Assembly: GCF_014634745.1 (NCBI RefSeq)
Contig: NZ_BMBP01000005.1
Coordinates: 62,001-126,000 of the forward strand
Length of the DNA stretch: 64,000 nt
Direction of reading: 5' to 3'
Source of the DNA: Leuconostoc pseudomesenteroides KCTC 3652
GTDB lineage: Bacteria > Bacillota > Bacilli > Lactobacillales > Lactobacillaceae
The position numbers were made by a program, and so were the translations under genes. Shown piece after piece: positions 55,485 to 64,000 of the stretch. The notes beneath the pieces were generated by a model that saw only the letters and a list, made by a program, of their open reading frames with translations, was not told the DNA's origin and ran no database searches. Each line of letters opens with the position of its first letter. The stretch's first letter is position 1.

Positions 55485-57416
55485 TTAGCCATTATTTTCA
55501 AGCGTCAAAATGACATCGTCTTTATCGACTAAGCTTCCGAGTGGTTTCTTTAATGTCAATGTGTCATCGGCACTAGAATTAGTAATGGTAACAATAACTG
55601 TATCATCATAGCCAGCATCTTTAATAGCCTTATCCCAGAACTCAATGAGTAAATCACCACGCTTGACGTGTTGGCCACGTTCGAAGTAAGTTACGAAGCC
55701 AGTACCTTGCATAGCTACCGTCCCAATACCAATGTGGATTAATGTTACGACACCAGTATCAGAGACCAGTCCAACAGCGTGTCGAGTAGAAAAGGCAATT
55801 CTAACGGTACCATCAAATGGTGCATATACGCGACCATCAGAAGGCTTAATAGCAAATCCTTGACCAAGCGCGCCATTGGCAAATATAGGATCATTTACTG
55901 ATGCTAAATCAACGAGCTCTCCGGCGATTGGTGCGTTGTAGTCATGCGCACCAGCTTCAATTTTAGTTGATGTCGTGACAGGACTAGCAGAATCATCAGC
56001 TAATTGCTTGCCCCAAGTACGTTCCAATTGATCAACAATTTCAGCGTGCTTCTTTTCTGTTAATGTGACCTTACGATAGAATACATACGTACCAATTAAA
56101 ATAATAACAATTGGCAAACCAAACATAATGAGTTTAAAAGTAACTTGACCTGAAGCGCTAACGGAAGCAGCAGTGGCACCAGTTGTCATACCAGCAGCAA
56201 CAGCTGTTAAGCCGACGACACCGTTTGAAATGGCACCAGCTAGCTTGTCTAGCAATGGTCGAACTGACAATGTTAGTGATTCATCACGGTGGCCCAACTT
56301 AAGCTGACCATATTCAACAGAATCGGAAATAGTCATCAAAACAACCAAGAAGACTAGGGGTTGTGGAATAGCGAACAGTACAGCAGCGATTAAGACCATT
56401 GGCAGTGATTGACCAGCAAATACAAACAAAACCAAGGCGATGATCATCGTCAAAATGCACCAGAAGAAGAGATTACGACGGTTAAGCTTATCAGCTAACT
56501 TTGGGAAAAGTGATACAGACAGCAAGCCAGTTACAATATTGAGACTAGCAAAAATTGAGAAAGCAGATGAATTACCTAAAATAAAAGTAAAGTAATACAG
56601 TTCCAGCGAGTTGACGAGTGTAACGCCAGTTGTATAGAGGCCATAAGAAAGGGCAATCCACATCAATTGATCGTTATGAGTTAAAATGTGAAGAACTTTT
56701 TTGAAAGTTGTTTTTTCTTTATTTTTACGAAGATCTGAATCGACTTCTTTGGTACCGATACCAACAGCTACGGCACTTAACCAAGCGATAGTTGCAACAA
56801 TCACAGCAAACCAGAACCAGCCACGCGTATCACCCGTGCCGCCATTTGAGTTCAGAGAAAAGAAAAGAACAAGTGGCATGACGACGACACCCACTAAATT
56901 ACCACCAATAGTTGACCCGATTCGAGCAAATGTAGCTGTTTTTTCACGTTCACGAGAATCAAATGTTAACGCAGGAATCATTGACCAAAATCCAATGTCT
57001 TTGAATGAATAGAAAATGTCCATGATGATGTAAATAAAACCAAAGATGATTAAGTAAAGCAGAGGATTGGATTTATTTAAACCACCCATATTCGTAAACA
57101 AAATGATTAGAGCAATAGAACCAACAGTACCGCCAACAACCACCCAAGGTTTGAACTTACCCCAACGTGTACTCGTGTTATCAATTGCGTTACCAATAAA
57201 TGGATCAATTGCCAATTCAACGAAACGCAATAGGAAGATAATTAGCGTGATGTAACTAATCATTTTGTCATTCTGTGCAGCGTTACCACTATTAAACAAG
57301 TGTGTTGTCACAAACATAATGAAATAAGTTGACAATGTAGCGAAAAACATATCGTTACCGAATGCACCAAACGCATAAGAAACGCGAGAGGTCATCGATT
57401 GCTTGTTAGACTTCAT
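55485..57416 (-). CDS. lacS: Lactose/galactoside permease LacS with IIA-like domain
   Basis: GPH-family sugar:cation symporter/exchanger, 643 residues. About twelve membrane helices (1-460) are followed by a C-terminal PTS IIA-Glc-like domain with FDGTVRIAF, the phosphorylatable His in LIHIGIGTV and the GDLLIEFW segment. HPr phosphorylation of this domain tunes transport in relatives. The ATG at 57416 follows AAAAGGAG by 9 nt. It is divergent from galR and the galactose/raffinose genes and probably takes up lactose, galactose or alpha-galactosides. Confidence 0.93.
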   Translation of the reverse strand: MKSNKQSMTSRVSYAFGAFGNDMFFATLSTYFIMFVTTHLFNSGNAAQNDKMISYITLIIFLLRFVELAIDPFIGNAIDNTSTRWGKFKPWVVVGGTVGSIALIILFTNMGGLNKSNPLLYLIIFGFIYIIMDIFYSFKDIGFWSMIPALTFDSREREKTATFARIGSTIGGNLVGVVVMPLVLFFSLNSNGGTGDTRGWFWFAVIVATIAWLSAVAVGIGTKEVDSDLRKNKEKTTFKKVLHILTHNDQLMWIALSYGLYTTGVTLVNSLELYYFTFILGNSSAFSIFASLNIVTGLLSVSLFPKLADKLNRRNLFFWCILTMIIALVLFVFAGQSLPMVLIAAVLFAIPQPLVFLVVLMTISDSVEYGQLKLGHRDESLTLSVRPLLDKLAGAISNGVVGLTAVAAGMTTGATAASVSASGQVTFKLIMFGLPIVIILIGTYVFYRKVTLTEKKHAEIVDQLERTWGKQLADDSASPVTTSTKIEAGAHDYNAPIAGELVDLASVNDPIFANGALGQGFAIKPSDGRVYAPFDGTVRIAFSTRHAVGLVSDTGVVTLIHIGIGTVAMQGTGFVTYFERGQHVKRGDLLIEFWDKAIKDAGYDDTVIVTITNSSADDTLTLKKPLGSLVDKDDVILTLENNG

Positions 57417-57454
57417 AATTGTATTCTCCTTTTCGATATCAGCTAACACAGTTA

Positions 57455-57483
57455 ATAGTAAGCGCTTTCAAAAGAAAAAGCAA
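57455..57483 (-). promoter_or_regulatory. lacS promoter with overlapping cre
   Basis: On the minus strand TTGCTT (57478-57483), 17 bp, TACTAT (57455-57460). A cre-like TGAAAGCGCTTACT (57457-57470, one mismatch at the last base of the consensus) overlaps the -10, so CcpA would block it. Confidence 0.75.
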
Positions 57484-57515
57484 TACTTTTTACTAAATAT
57501 TTAGTAAAAAGTATT
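57482..57515. promoter_or_regulatory. 34-bp perfect palindrome, putative GalR operator
   Basis: Perfect dyad with the core TTTACTAAATATTTAGTAAA. It abuts the lacS -35 and lies 87 bp before galR. The half-site TTTAGTAAA recurs twice in the galA promoter region, which supports a shared regulator, probably GalR. Confidence 0.75.
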
Positions 57516-57601
57516 TTATCGCAATTTGTTGTAAAATAATAAAAGAACATTTTCTGTGATAAAGACTGATATCACAACATTGACGAGTTGAGGAAGAATA
57601 T

Positions 57602-58693
57602 ATGGTCACAATAAAAGACATCGCGGCAGCAACAGATGTTTCGGCAAGTACAGTATCACGTGTCTTAAATCAAGATATGACGTTATCTGTATCAGACGAG
57701 ACACGACAAAAGGTTATTGACACAGCACAGCGGCTGAATTATGTTAAAAAACCCAAAAAAGAAATGACTACTCAAACGCTCCACATTGCAGTTTTGACGG
57801 TCTTTTCTGAAACACGTGAATCTAATGATTCTTATTGGCGCCAAATTTATTTAAGCATTGTTCAAGCTGCTCATGAACGCGGCATTGTGGTTGATGAAGT
57901 TATTCGTATCAATCAAGGATTGAAATTGGCTGATTTTGCGCAATATGACGCCATTATTGTCCTTGGGGATATGACACCTAACGCTGTCAAGAGACTCCAG
58001 CAAATCAACAACTGTATTGTTTTAGTTGATGCGAAAGACCACTACCATGATATTGATGCGGTTAACCCTGAATTGCGGTTGATGACAGTTAGAATTTTGA
58101 ACGAGTTATATGAAGCGGGTCGACAAAAAATTGGCTTCATCGGTGGCATCAATGATTTGACAGCTCTTGACGGTACGACAACAACTAATCTAGAAGACGT
58201 GCGTAGTGAGATATATGAAGATTGGTCAAAGCGTCATGATATCACGCCTCACTTTCATACTGGAACATGGCATGCAGAAACTGGTAGCATGGGTGCAACA
58301 AAATTATTGGAAGAGGAGCCGCAATTAGATGCGTTGTTGGTGGCGTCTGATCCAATTGCATTAGGCGCTATTAATGCATTGAAATTACAAGGTATTGAAC
58401 CTGGAAAAGACATTGATGTGGTGAGCTTCGATAATTTGGAGTTAGCTTCATATTTGGTGCCAGCATTGACTACGGTTGAATTAAATCCCAGCGCAATTGG
58501 CAAAACTGCTTTAAATCAGGCCTATGAGCTGGCTAAAGGCGAAAGATCTTGGCCAATTTGGTCTACAATTCCAAGTCAGTTACATTATCGTGAGACGTTC
58601 AAAAAAATAAGTAACCGTTTACATTTTAGTAAACAGGTGGTAAACTATGTTTGTAATTTAGTAAATATTTTCTTGGAGGAAGCAAATGTCTAA
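57602..58693 (+). CDS. galR: LacI-family regulator GalR with extended C-terminus
   Basis: Repressor of the galactose genes, 363 residues. The N-terminal HTH is VTIKDIAAATDVSASTVSRVLN, followed by a periplasmic-binding-type sensor domain. Family members usually end near the HYRETF motif (here about residue 333). This one continues about 30 residues (ISNRLHFSKQVVNYV onward) because the frame runs through the galA promoter and 8 nt into galA. GAGGAAG precedes the ATG. Confidence 0.92.
   Translation: MVTIKDIAAATDVSASTVSRVLNQDMTLSVSDETRQKVIDTAQRLNYVKKPKKEMTTQTLHIAVLTVFSETRESNDSYWRQIYLSIVQAAHERGIVVDEVIRINQGLKLADFAQYDAIIVLGDMTPNAVKRLQQINNCIVLVDAKDHYHDIDAVNPELRLMTVRILNELYEAGRQKIGFIGGINDLTALDGTTTTNLEDVRSEIYEDWSKRHDITPHFHTGTWHAETGSMGATKLLEEEPQLDALLVASDPIALGAINALKLQGIEPGKDIDVVSFDNLELASYLVPALTTVELNPSAIGKTALNQAYELAKGERSWPIWSTIPSQLHYRETFKKISNRLHFSKQVVNYVCNLVNIFLEEANV
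58610..58672 (+). promoter_or_regulatory. galA promoter, cre and half-sites inside the galR 3' end
   Basis: TTTACA (58618-58623), 17 bp, TAAACT (58641-58646). A cre-like AGTAACCGTTTACA (58610-58623) covers the -35. TTTAGTAAA half-sites follow at about 58626 and 58659. All of this is also galR coding sequence. Confidence 0.7.
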
Positions 58694-60917
58694 TGCAAAC
58701 ATTTTTTTTGATGAACAACAACAAGTTTTTCATCTATCAAATCAGCAGGTGTCTTACTTGATTCAAATCGAAGATGGTGGCGTGTTGAGCCACTTGTACT
58801 TTGGCAAAAAAGTATCAGGCTATCATGGTTCTCGCCTTTATCCGCGATTAGATCGGGGCTTTTCACCTAATTTAGCTGGTGAACCTCATCAAACAGACCG
58901 TCGTTTTTCAAAAGATACGTTGTTACAAGAGTATAGTGGTTATGATACAGGCGATTTTAGACAAGCTGCCATCAAATTACGGGGCGTTGATGGTGCCGAA
59001 GCTACTGATTTTCGTTTTAAATCGTACGCAATTGAAAAGGGTAAAACCAATTTAAGCGATTTACCACATGCTTACGTATTATCTGATGACGAGGCGCAAA
59101 CTTTAGCAATTGTGTTGGAAGATGTTACTTTAAATGTTGAGCTCACTTTATACTACACAATTTATGCTGACAGGCCGGTTGTAACACGCTGGAGCAACAT
59201 CAAAAACTTATCTAGCGAAAATGTAAAAATTGAAAAAATCGCGTCGCTCCAATTGGATTTACCTGCCAATGATTTGGAAGTTATCTCTTTGCCTGGTGCT
59301 CATGTTCGTGAGCGAAGTATCGAACGGCAGCCATTGCGTCAAGGGTTAACGACTTTTGCCAGTCATCGTGGTACCAGTTCGCACCACATGAACCCGTTTA
59401 TTGCGCTGGTTGCACCGACTACGACGGAAAATCAGGGTGAAGCAGTTGGTATTCAGTTAGTTTATTCTGGCAATCATCAGTTTAGTTTAGAAAAAGATTA
59501 TGTTGATCAGTTGCGCATTTTAGCTGGTATTAATGAAGAAGGCTTTTCTTGGGAACTCACTCCAGACGATAGTTTTCAAACACCAGAGACGCTGATGGTG
59601 TACTCAGATGAGGGCCTTAATGGTATGTCACAAGCTTATCATCACCTTTTGCGGGAACGTGTAGCTCGCGGACAATATCAGTACGCACAACGACCAATTG
59701 TTATCAACAACTGGGAAGCAACATATTTTGATTTCAATGCCGAAAAAATTGAAGAAATTTTAGATGAAGCTGCGCCGCTAGGTGTGGAAATGTTTGTCTT
59801 AGATGACGGTTGGTTTGGTCATCGTGATGACGATGATAGTTCACTAGGTGATTGGTTTGAGTACACAGCCAAGTTAAAAGATGGTGGTGGATTAAATGGT
59901 TTGTCACAAAAAGTGCATGACAAAGGAATGAAGTTTGGACTCTGGTTTGAGCCAGAAATGATTTCTAAAAATTCGGACCTATATCGCGCCCATCCAGAAT
60001 ACGTACTACGTATTCCAGAACGTGTCATGACACCAAGTCGAGATCAATACGTACTGGATTTTTCAAGACCAGAAGTTGTCGACAATATTTTTGATCAAAT
60101 GGCGGCTATTTTGGACAATGTGCCAATTGATTACATCAAATGGGATATGAATCGTCATCTGACTGAAGTTTATTCAACTGCTTTGCCAGCTGATCGTCAA
60201 GGTGAAGTAGCACATCGCTATATGTTAGGTGTATATGATTTGGCTAATCGTTTGACCAGCCGATATCCTCAAATTTTGTTTGAAGGTTGCTCAGGTGGTG
60301 GCGGTCGTTTTGATGCCGGTATGCTGTATTATTTCCCACAGTCATGGACATCTGATAATACAGACCCTATTGAGCGTTTGAAAATTCAATATGGTACAAC
60401 ATTAAGTTATCCGGTTTCAAGCATGACCGCTCACGTTTCTGCATCTCCTAATCATCAAACTGGTCGCAAGACGAGCTTGAAAGTGCGTGGCGATGTTGCG
60501 ACTGCGGGTGTGTTCGGATATGAATTAAACTTAGCCAAATTGTCTGATGCAGAAAAAAGTGAGATTAAAGATCAAATTTCATTTTATAAGCAACAACGGC
60601 AGTTGATTCAATATGGTGATTTTTATCGGATTAAAAGTCCATTTGAGGGTAACGAGACTGCTTGGGAATTTGTGAATGAAGATAAAACAGAGGTGCTTTT
60701 GTTTAATTATCGTGTGTTATCAACGGCGCAACCAGCGTTTAGCATTACAAAGATGAGCCACTTGTTGCCCGAGGTACTCTACGTTGATCAAGCCACACAA
60801 GAAAGCTTTTCTGGGGATGAGTTGATGTCAATTGGTTTATATAATGCACCGATTGAGCAAGCAGATTTCACTTCATCGGTTCGATATTTTAAAGTCCAAG
60901 AAAACGAATTAAAGTAA
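58686..60917 (+). CDS. galA: Alpha-galactosidase, GH36
   Basis: Releases galactose from raffinose, melibiose and stachyose. 743 residues, the usual GH36 length. Seen: INNWEATYFDF, the nucleophile Asp in DYIKWDMNRH, LFEGCSGGGGRFD, and the acid/base Asp in WTSDNTDPIERL. No signal peptide, so it is intracellular. GGAGGA lies 6 nt before the ATG. It overlaps the galR end by 8 nt; galK follows 15 nt later. Confidence 0.95.
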   Translation: MSNANIFFDEQQQVFHLSNQQVSYLIQIEDGGVLSHLYFGKKVSGYHGSRLYPRLDRGFSPNLAGEPHQTDRRFSKDTLLQEYSGYDTGDFRQAAIKLRGVDGAEATDFRFKSYAIEKGKTNLSDLPHAYVLSDDEAQTLAIVLEDVTLNVELTLYYTIYADRPVVTRWSNIKNLSSENVKIEKIASLQLDLPANDLEVISLPGAHVRERSIERQPLRQGLTTFASHRGTSSHHMNPFIALVAPTTTENQGEAVGIQLVYSGNHQFSLEKDYVDQLRILAGINEEGFSWELTPDDSFQTPETLMVYSDEGLNGMSQAYHHLLRERVARGQYQYAQRPIVINNWEATYFDFNAEKIEEILDEAAPLGVEMFVLDDGWFGHRDDDDSSLGDWFEYTAKLKDGGGLNGLSQKVHDKGMKFGLWFEPEMISKNSDLYRAHPEYVLRIPERVMTPSRDQYVLDFSRPEVVDNIFDQMAAILDNVPIDYIKWDMNRHLTEVYSTALPADRQGEVAHRYMLGVYDLANRLTSRYPQILFEGCSGGGGRFDAGMLYYFPQSWTSDNTDPIERLKIQYGTTLSYPVSSMTAHVSASPNHQTGRKTSLKVRGDVATAGVFGYELNLAKLSDAEKSEIKDQISFYKQQRQLIQYGDFYRIKSPFEGNETAWEFVNEDKTEVLLFNYRVLSTAQPAFSITKMSHLLPEVLYVDQATQESFSGDELMSIGLYNAPIEQADFTSSVRYFKVQENELK

Positions 60918-60932
60918 GAAAGGTAGATTGAA

Positions 60933-62123
60933 ATGTCTGATACTTACACAAAATTAACTCAGGTTTTTGAAAGTCAATTTCACCATATGCCCAGTGATAA
61001 ATTTTTTTCACCGGGTCGTATCAACTTAATCGGTGAACATACAGATTACAATGGCGGTCATGTCTTTCCAGCATCAATTACGCTAGGAACTTATGGCGTA
61101 GCGGCATTACGATCAGATCGTGATGTCAAAATTTATTCAACTAATTTTCCAGAACAAGGTGTGATTACCTTTGATATTGATAATGAAGATAAATTACCTC
61201 ACGCATCTTGGGGTAACTTTGTTAAAGGTGTATTACAAGCTCTTAGAGGGTACGGCAATCAGTTTGAAAATGGTTTTGAACTAGTCATCGAAGGGAATAT
61301 CCCGAATGGTTCAGGTTTGTCATCATCATCATCATTAGAATTATTGATTGGCGTTGTCGCTCAAAAATTGTACCAACTGAAGATTCCAAGGTTGCAATTA
61401 GTTGCCAGTGGTCAACGAGCAGAAAACGACTTTGTTGGCGTTAACACAGGCATTATGGATCAGTTTGCAATTGGTTTTGGTGAAAAGGATCGGGCAATTT
61501 ACCTTGACACTAATACGATGATTTATGAGATGGTGCCTATTCATTTAGGTGATTATGTAGTTGTCATCATGAATACGAATAAACGTCGTGAATTAGCGGA
61601 CTCAAAGTACAACGAGCGTGTTCGTGAAACGCAAGAAGCTGTATATCAGTTGCAAAAATATGTACCGATTCAATATTTAGGTGAACTCGATAGTGATACA
61701 TTTGATAAATATGCTGGTAATTTATCCTCCGAAACCTTGCGTAAACGGGCACGACATGCGGTTTATGAGAACGAACGTACTAAAGTGGCTGTAAAGGCGC
61801 TAAAAAATGATGATCTTGAGGCGCTTGGTGAGTTGATGAATGCTTCTCATCAATCGTTAAAAGATGACTATGAAGTTACTGGTATCGAGTTAGATACTTT
61901 AGCTGAAACAGCGCAACAGGTTGATGGTGTACTTGGCGCTCGCATGACAGGTGCAGGCTTTGGTGGTTGTGCGATTGCATTAGTCCATCGCGATGCTGTT
62001 GCGCAACTGAAAGAAACAGTGGGACGCCAATATGAATCTGTTGTTGGCTATGCACCATCATTTTATGTCGCTAACATTGGCAATGGTGCACACTGGGCAG
62101 GTGAAGTAGCAGGAGAGGCATAA
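60933..62123 (+). CDS. galK: Galactokinase
   Basis: ATP-dependent phosphorylation of galactose, first Leloir step. 396 residues of the GHMP family: GRINLIGEHTDYNGG at the start, the ATP loop NIPNGSGLSSSSSLE, catalytic Asp in GVNTGIMDQF, and MTGAGFGGC. GAAAGG precedes the ATG. It shares one base with galT (TAATG). Confidence 0.97.
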   Translation: MSDTYTKLTQVFESQFHHMPSDKFFSPGRINLIGEHTDYNGGHVFPASITLGTYGVAALRSDRDVKIYSTNFPEQGVITFDIDNEDKLPHASWGNFVKGVLQALRGYGNQFENGFELVIEGNIPNGSGLSSSSSLELLIGVVAQKLYQLKIPRLQLVASGQRAENDFVGVNTGIMDQFAIGFGEKDRAIYLDTNTMIYEMVPIHLGDYVVVIMNTNKRRELADSKYNERVRETQEAVYQLQKYVPIQYLGELDSDTFDKYAGNLSSETLRKRARHAVYENERTKVAVKALKNDDLEALGELMNASHQSLKDDYEVTGIELDTLAETAQQVDGVLGARMTGAGFGGCAIALVHRDAVAQLKETVGRQYESVVGYAPSFYVANIGNGAHWAGEVAGEA

Positions 62124-63631
62124 TGGCGGAAATTGATTTATTCACAGCATTCGCAAAAAAAATTATTGCAGAATCTGATTATACAACTGATGACGAAATT
62201 TATTTGGTCAATCAAATTATGGGATTAGTTGGTGAAACAAATCATAATACGGTACCTCACTTGCTAGATAATGACAGTGTAACGACCCTATCGTTATTAG
62301 ATCAGCTGATAGCCGTTGCCGAAAAAAATGGGACATTAGCGTTGCGTCAAATGAACACTGATATGCTAGGTGCGCAACTCATGAACTTTATCGTGCCAAG
62401 ACCATCACAGGTTCGCAAAATGTTTTGGGAGCATTATCAGCAATCTCCGCGACAAGCAACTGATTATTTCTTTGACTTATCACAGCGTAGTAATTACATT
62501 AAAACACGTGAGATCAGTCAAAACATTTCTTATCCAGTGGATACAGAATATGGTACACTGCAAATTACTATTAATCTATCCAAACCAGAAAAGGATCCTA
62601 AAGCGATTGCGGCGGCTTTGAAAAATAAAAGTCAACAGCAATCGCAATATCCTGTTTCACAATTGGCAAAAGAGAATGAAGGATATTGGGGACGACTGGA
62701 TTATGCAGCGCGCACTAATCATCGTGTTATTCCAATGATTTTAGGACATGAAAAATGGTATTTTCAATATTCACCTTATGCTTATTTCAATGAACATGCT
62801 ATCGTGCTCTCTGAAAATCTTCGCCCGATGCATGTTGATCGCGAAAATTTATCACGATTGTTAGAGTTTGTGTCTAAATTTCCAGAGTACTTCATTGGAT
62901 CAAATGCGGATTTGCCAATTGTTGGTGGATCGATTTTATCACATGACCATTTTCAAGCTGGCCGTTATGAACTACCTATGGAAAAAGCAGTCATGAAAGA
63001 AAAAATTACCATTGCAGGGTGTGATTTGCGTGAAGCGGGTATTTTAAATTGGCCGATGACAACCATTCGCTTGATTGACGATGATCGTGAAAAATTACTA
63101 CATGCTGCTGATAAAATTATGATGATTTGGCAAAATTATGATGATGTCTCTCTTTCAATTCGTGCGTATGGTGATGATGGTGAACGACACCACACGGTAA
63201 CGCCGATTGTTAGATTTCGAAGTGGTCATTACGAAGTGGATCTTGTATTACGTGATAACAACACATCTGACGCTTTCCCAGATGGCATTTTTCACCCACA
63301 TCCAGATGTTCAGCATATTAAACAAGAAAATATTGGTTTGATTGAGGTGATGGGATTAGCAATTTTACCGCCACGTTTGAAAACAGAATTAGCTGAAGTT
63401 GCGCAATATTTATTAGGTAATGATAATAACATTGCAGAGAAACATCAAGCATGGGCAGATGCTTTGAAGCAATCTGAAGTGATTAACGCGAATAATGTGA
63501 CACATATCGTGCAACAAAGCGTGGGACAGATTTTCAGTCGGGTACTTGAGGATGCAGGCGTCTTTAAAAATGATCAATCTGGACAAAAGGGTCTGGAAAA
63601 GTTTATTAAGCAAATCGAAGTAGGGGAATAA
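62123..63631 (+). CDS. galT: Galactose-1-phosphate uridylyltransferase, class II
   Basis: Exchanges UDP-glucose and galactose-1-phosphate. 502 residues of the Firmicutes class II family, unrelated in length to the E. coli form. Seen: MNFIVPRPSQVRKMFWEHY, YAYFNEHAIVLSENLRPM, GSNADLPIVGGSILSHDHFQ and a late IFHPHPDVQHIK. Starts on the galK stop. Confidence 0.96.
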   Translation: MAEIDLFTAFAKKIIAESDYTTDDEIYLVNQIMGLVGETNHNTVPHLLDNDSVTTLSLLDQLIAVAEKNGTLALRQMNTDMLGAQLMNFIVPRPSQVRKMFWEHYQQSPRQATDYFFDLSQRSNYIKTREISQNISYPVDTEYGTLQITINLSKPEKDPKAIAAALKNKSQQQSQYPVSQLAKENEGYWGRLDYAARTNHRVIPMILGHEKWYFQYSPYAYFNEHAIVLSENLRPMHVDRENLSRLLEFVSKFPEYFIGSNADLPIVGGSILSHDHFQAGRYELPMEKAVMKEKITIAGCDLREAGILNWPMTTIRLIDDDREKLLHAADKIMMIWQNYDDVSLSIRAYGDDGERHHTVTPIVRFRSGHYEVDLVLRDNNTSDAFPDGIFHPHPDVQHIKQENIGLIEVMGLAILPPRLKTELAEVAQYLLGNDNNIAEKHQAWADALKQSEVINANNVTHIVQQSVGQIFSRVLEDAGVFKNDQSGQKGLEKFIKQIEVGE

Positions 63632-63637
63632 ATCAAA

Positions 63638-64000
63638 ATGGCAGTATTAGTACTTGGTGGCGCAGGATATATTGGCTCACACATGGTGAAACGTTTGGTT
63701 GAAGCCGGACGCGACGTGGTGGTTGTGGACGCCTTGTTCACTGGCCACCGCGCAGCAGTTAATCCAGTAGCGACATTTTATCAAGTTGACATTCGTGATA
63801 AGGCAGCATTGTCGGCAGTGTTTGATAAAGAAAACATTGAACAAGTGGTTCATTTTGCAGCCTTTTCAATCGTGCCAGAGTCAGTGGCAAACCCGCTGAA
63901 ATATTTTGACAACAATACTAGTGGCATGATTACGTTGTTGGAAGTGATGAAAGCACATGACGTCAAGCAAATCGTCTTTTCATCAACAGCGGCAACTTAT
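63638..64000 (+). CDS. galE: UDP-glucose 4-epimerase (3' end outside window)
   Basis: Regenerates UDP-glucose from UDP-galactose. The first 121 codons are visible: the NAD-binding [41 protein letters not shown] and FSSTAATY with the Ser of the catalytic triad region. It starts 6 nt after galT with GGGGAA upstream. Frame open to the window end. Confidence 0.95.
   Translation, partial: MAVLVLGGAGYIGSHMVKRLVEAGRDVVVVDALFTGHRAAVNPVATFYQVDIRDKAALSAVFDKENIEQVVHFAAFSIVPESVANPLKYFDNNTSGMITLLEVMKAHDVKQIVFSSTAATY

Overview
The window reads as one contiguous stretch of a low-GC lactic acid bacterium chromosome. A Leuconostoc-like organism fits best: the housekeeping gene order is lactobacillales-type, a galactose/raffinose cluster (lacS, galR, galA, galK, galT, galE) and CcpA-type cre sites are present, and ribosome binding sites are strong GGAGG type. 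The genus is inferred from gene content only, not from a marker comparison. No rRNA, tRNA, CRISPR array or intact insertion sequence was seen.

Layout. 1-3125: c-di-AMP/cell-wall operon cdaA-cdaR-glmM. 3237-10887: rnc-smc, then the SRP genes ftsY-ylxM-ffh and a small membrane protein; ftsY carries 16 tandem GAATCA units. 10934-11743: HAD phosphatase. 11811-20346: histidine biosynthesis (hisK, a T-box leader, then hisZG-D-B-H-A-F-I-E-C); HisZ and HisG are fused in one reading frame. 20463-26017: cre-controlled beta-glucoside genes (two GH1 enzymes, a ROK kinase, an orphan PTS IIC). 26084-31526: housekeeping genes (NAD salvage, tsaE, exonucleases).

31725-34175 is the most novel locus. It is a compact AT-rich operon with two paralogous precursors that look like circular (head-to-tail cyclised) bacteriocins, a SpoIIM/DUF95 membrane protein, a three-helix membrane protein and a small basic candidate immunity protein. 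Divergent to it is a regulator that appears to join an XRE-type HTH to a TetR-like domain. The ATPase usual in such clusters is not in the window.

38324-42486 is a first defence island: a DUF262/DUF1524 protein, then a Dam-like methyltransferase whose reading frame runs through 20 copies of a 7-bp repeat (predicted ON/OFF phase variation), translationally coupled to a PD-(D/E)XK protein. 45420-53371 is a second island: a type I system hsdR-hsdM-hsdS with a tyrosine recombinase and an inverted, start-less second hsdS, linked by three inverted repeat pairs (predicted specificity inversion). It sits between tig and clpX, which are commonly neighbours.

55485-64000: lactose/galactose permease lacS (divergent), galR, galA, galK, galT and the start of galE. 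Here galR reads through the galA promoter, and a 34-bp perfect palindrome lies beside the lacS promoter. All functional statements are from sequence reading alone; no database search was run.
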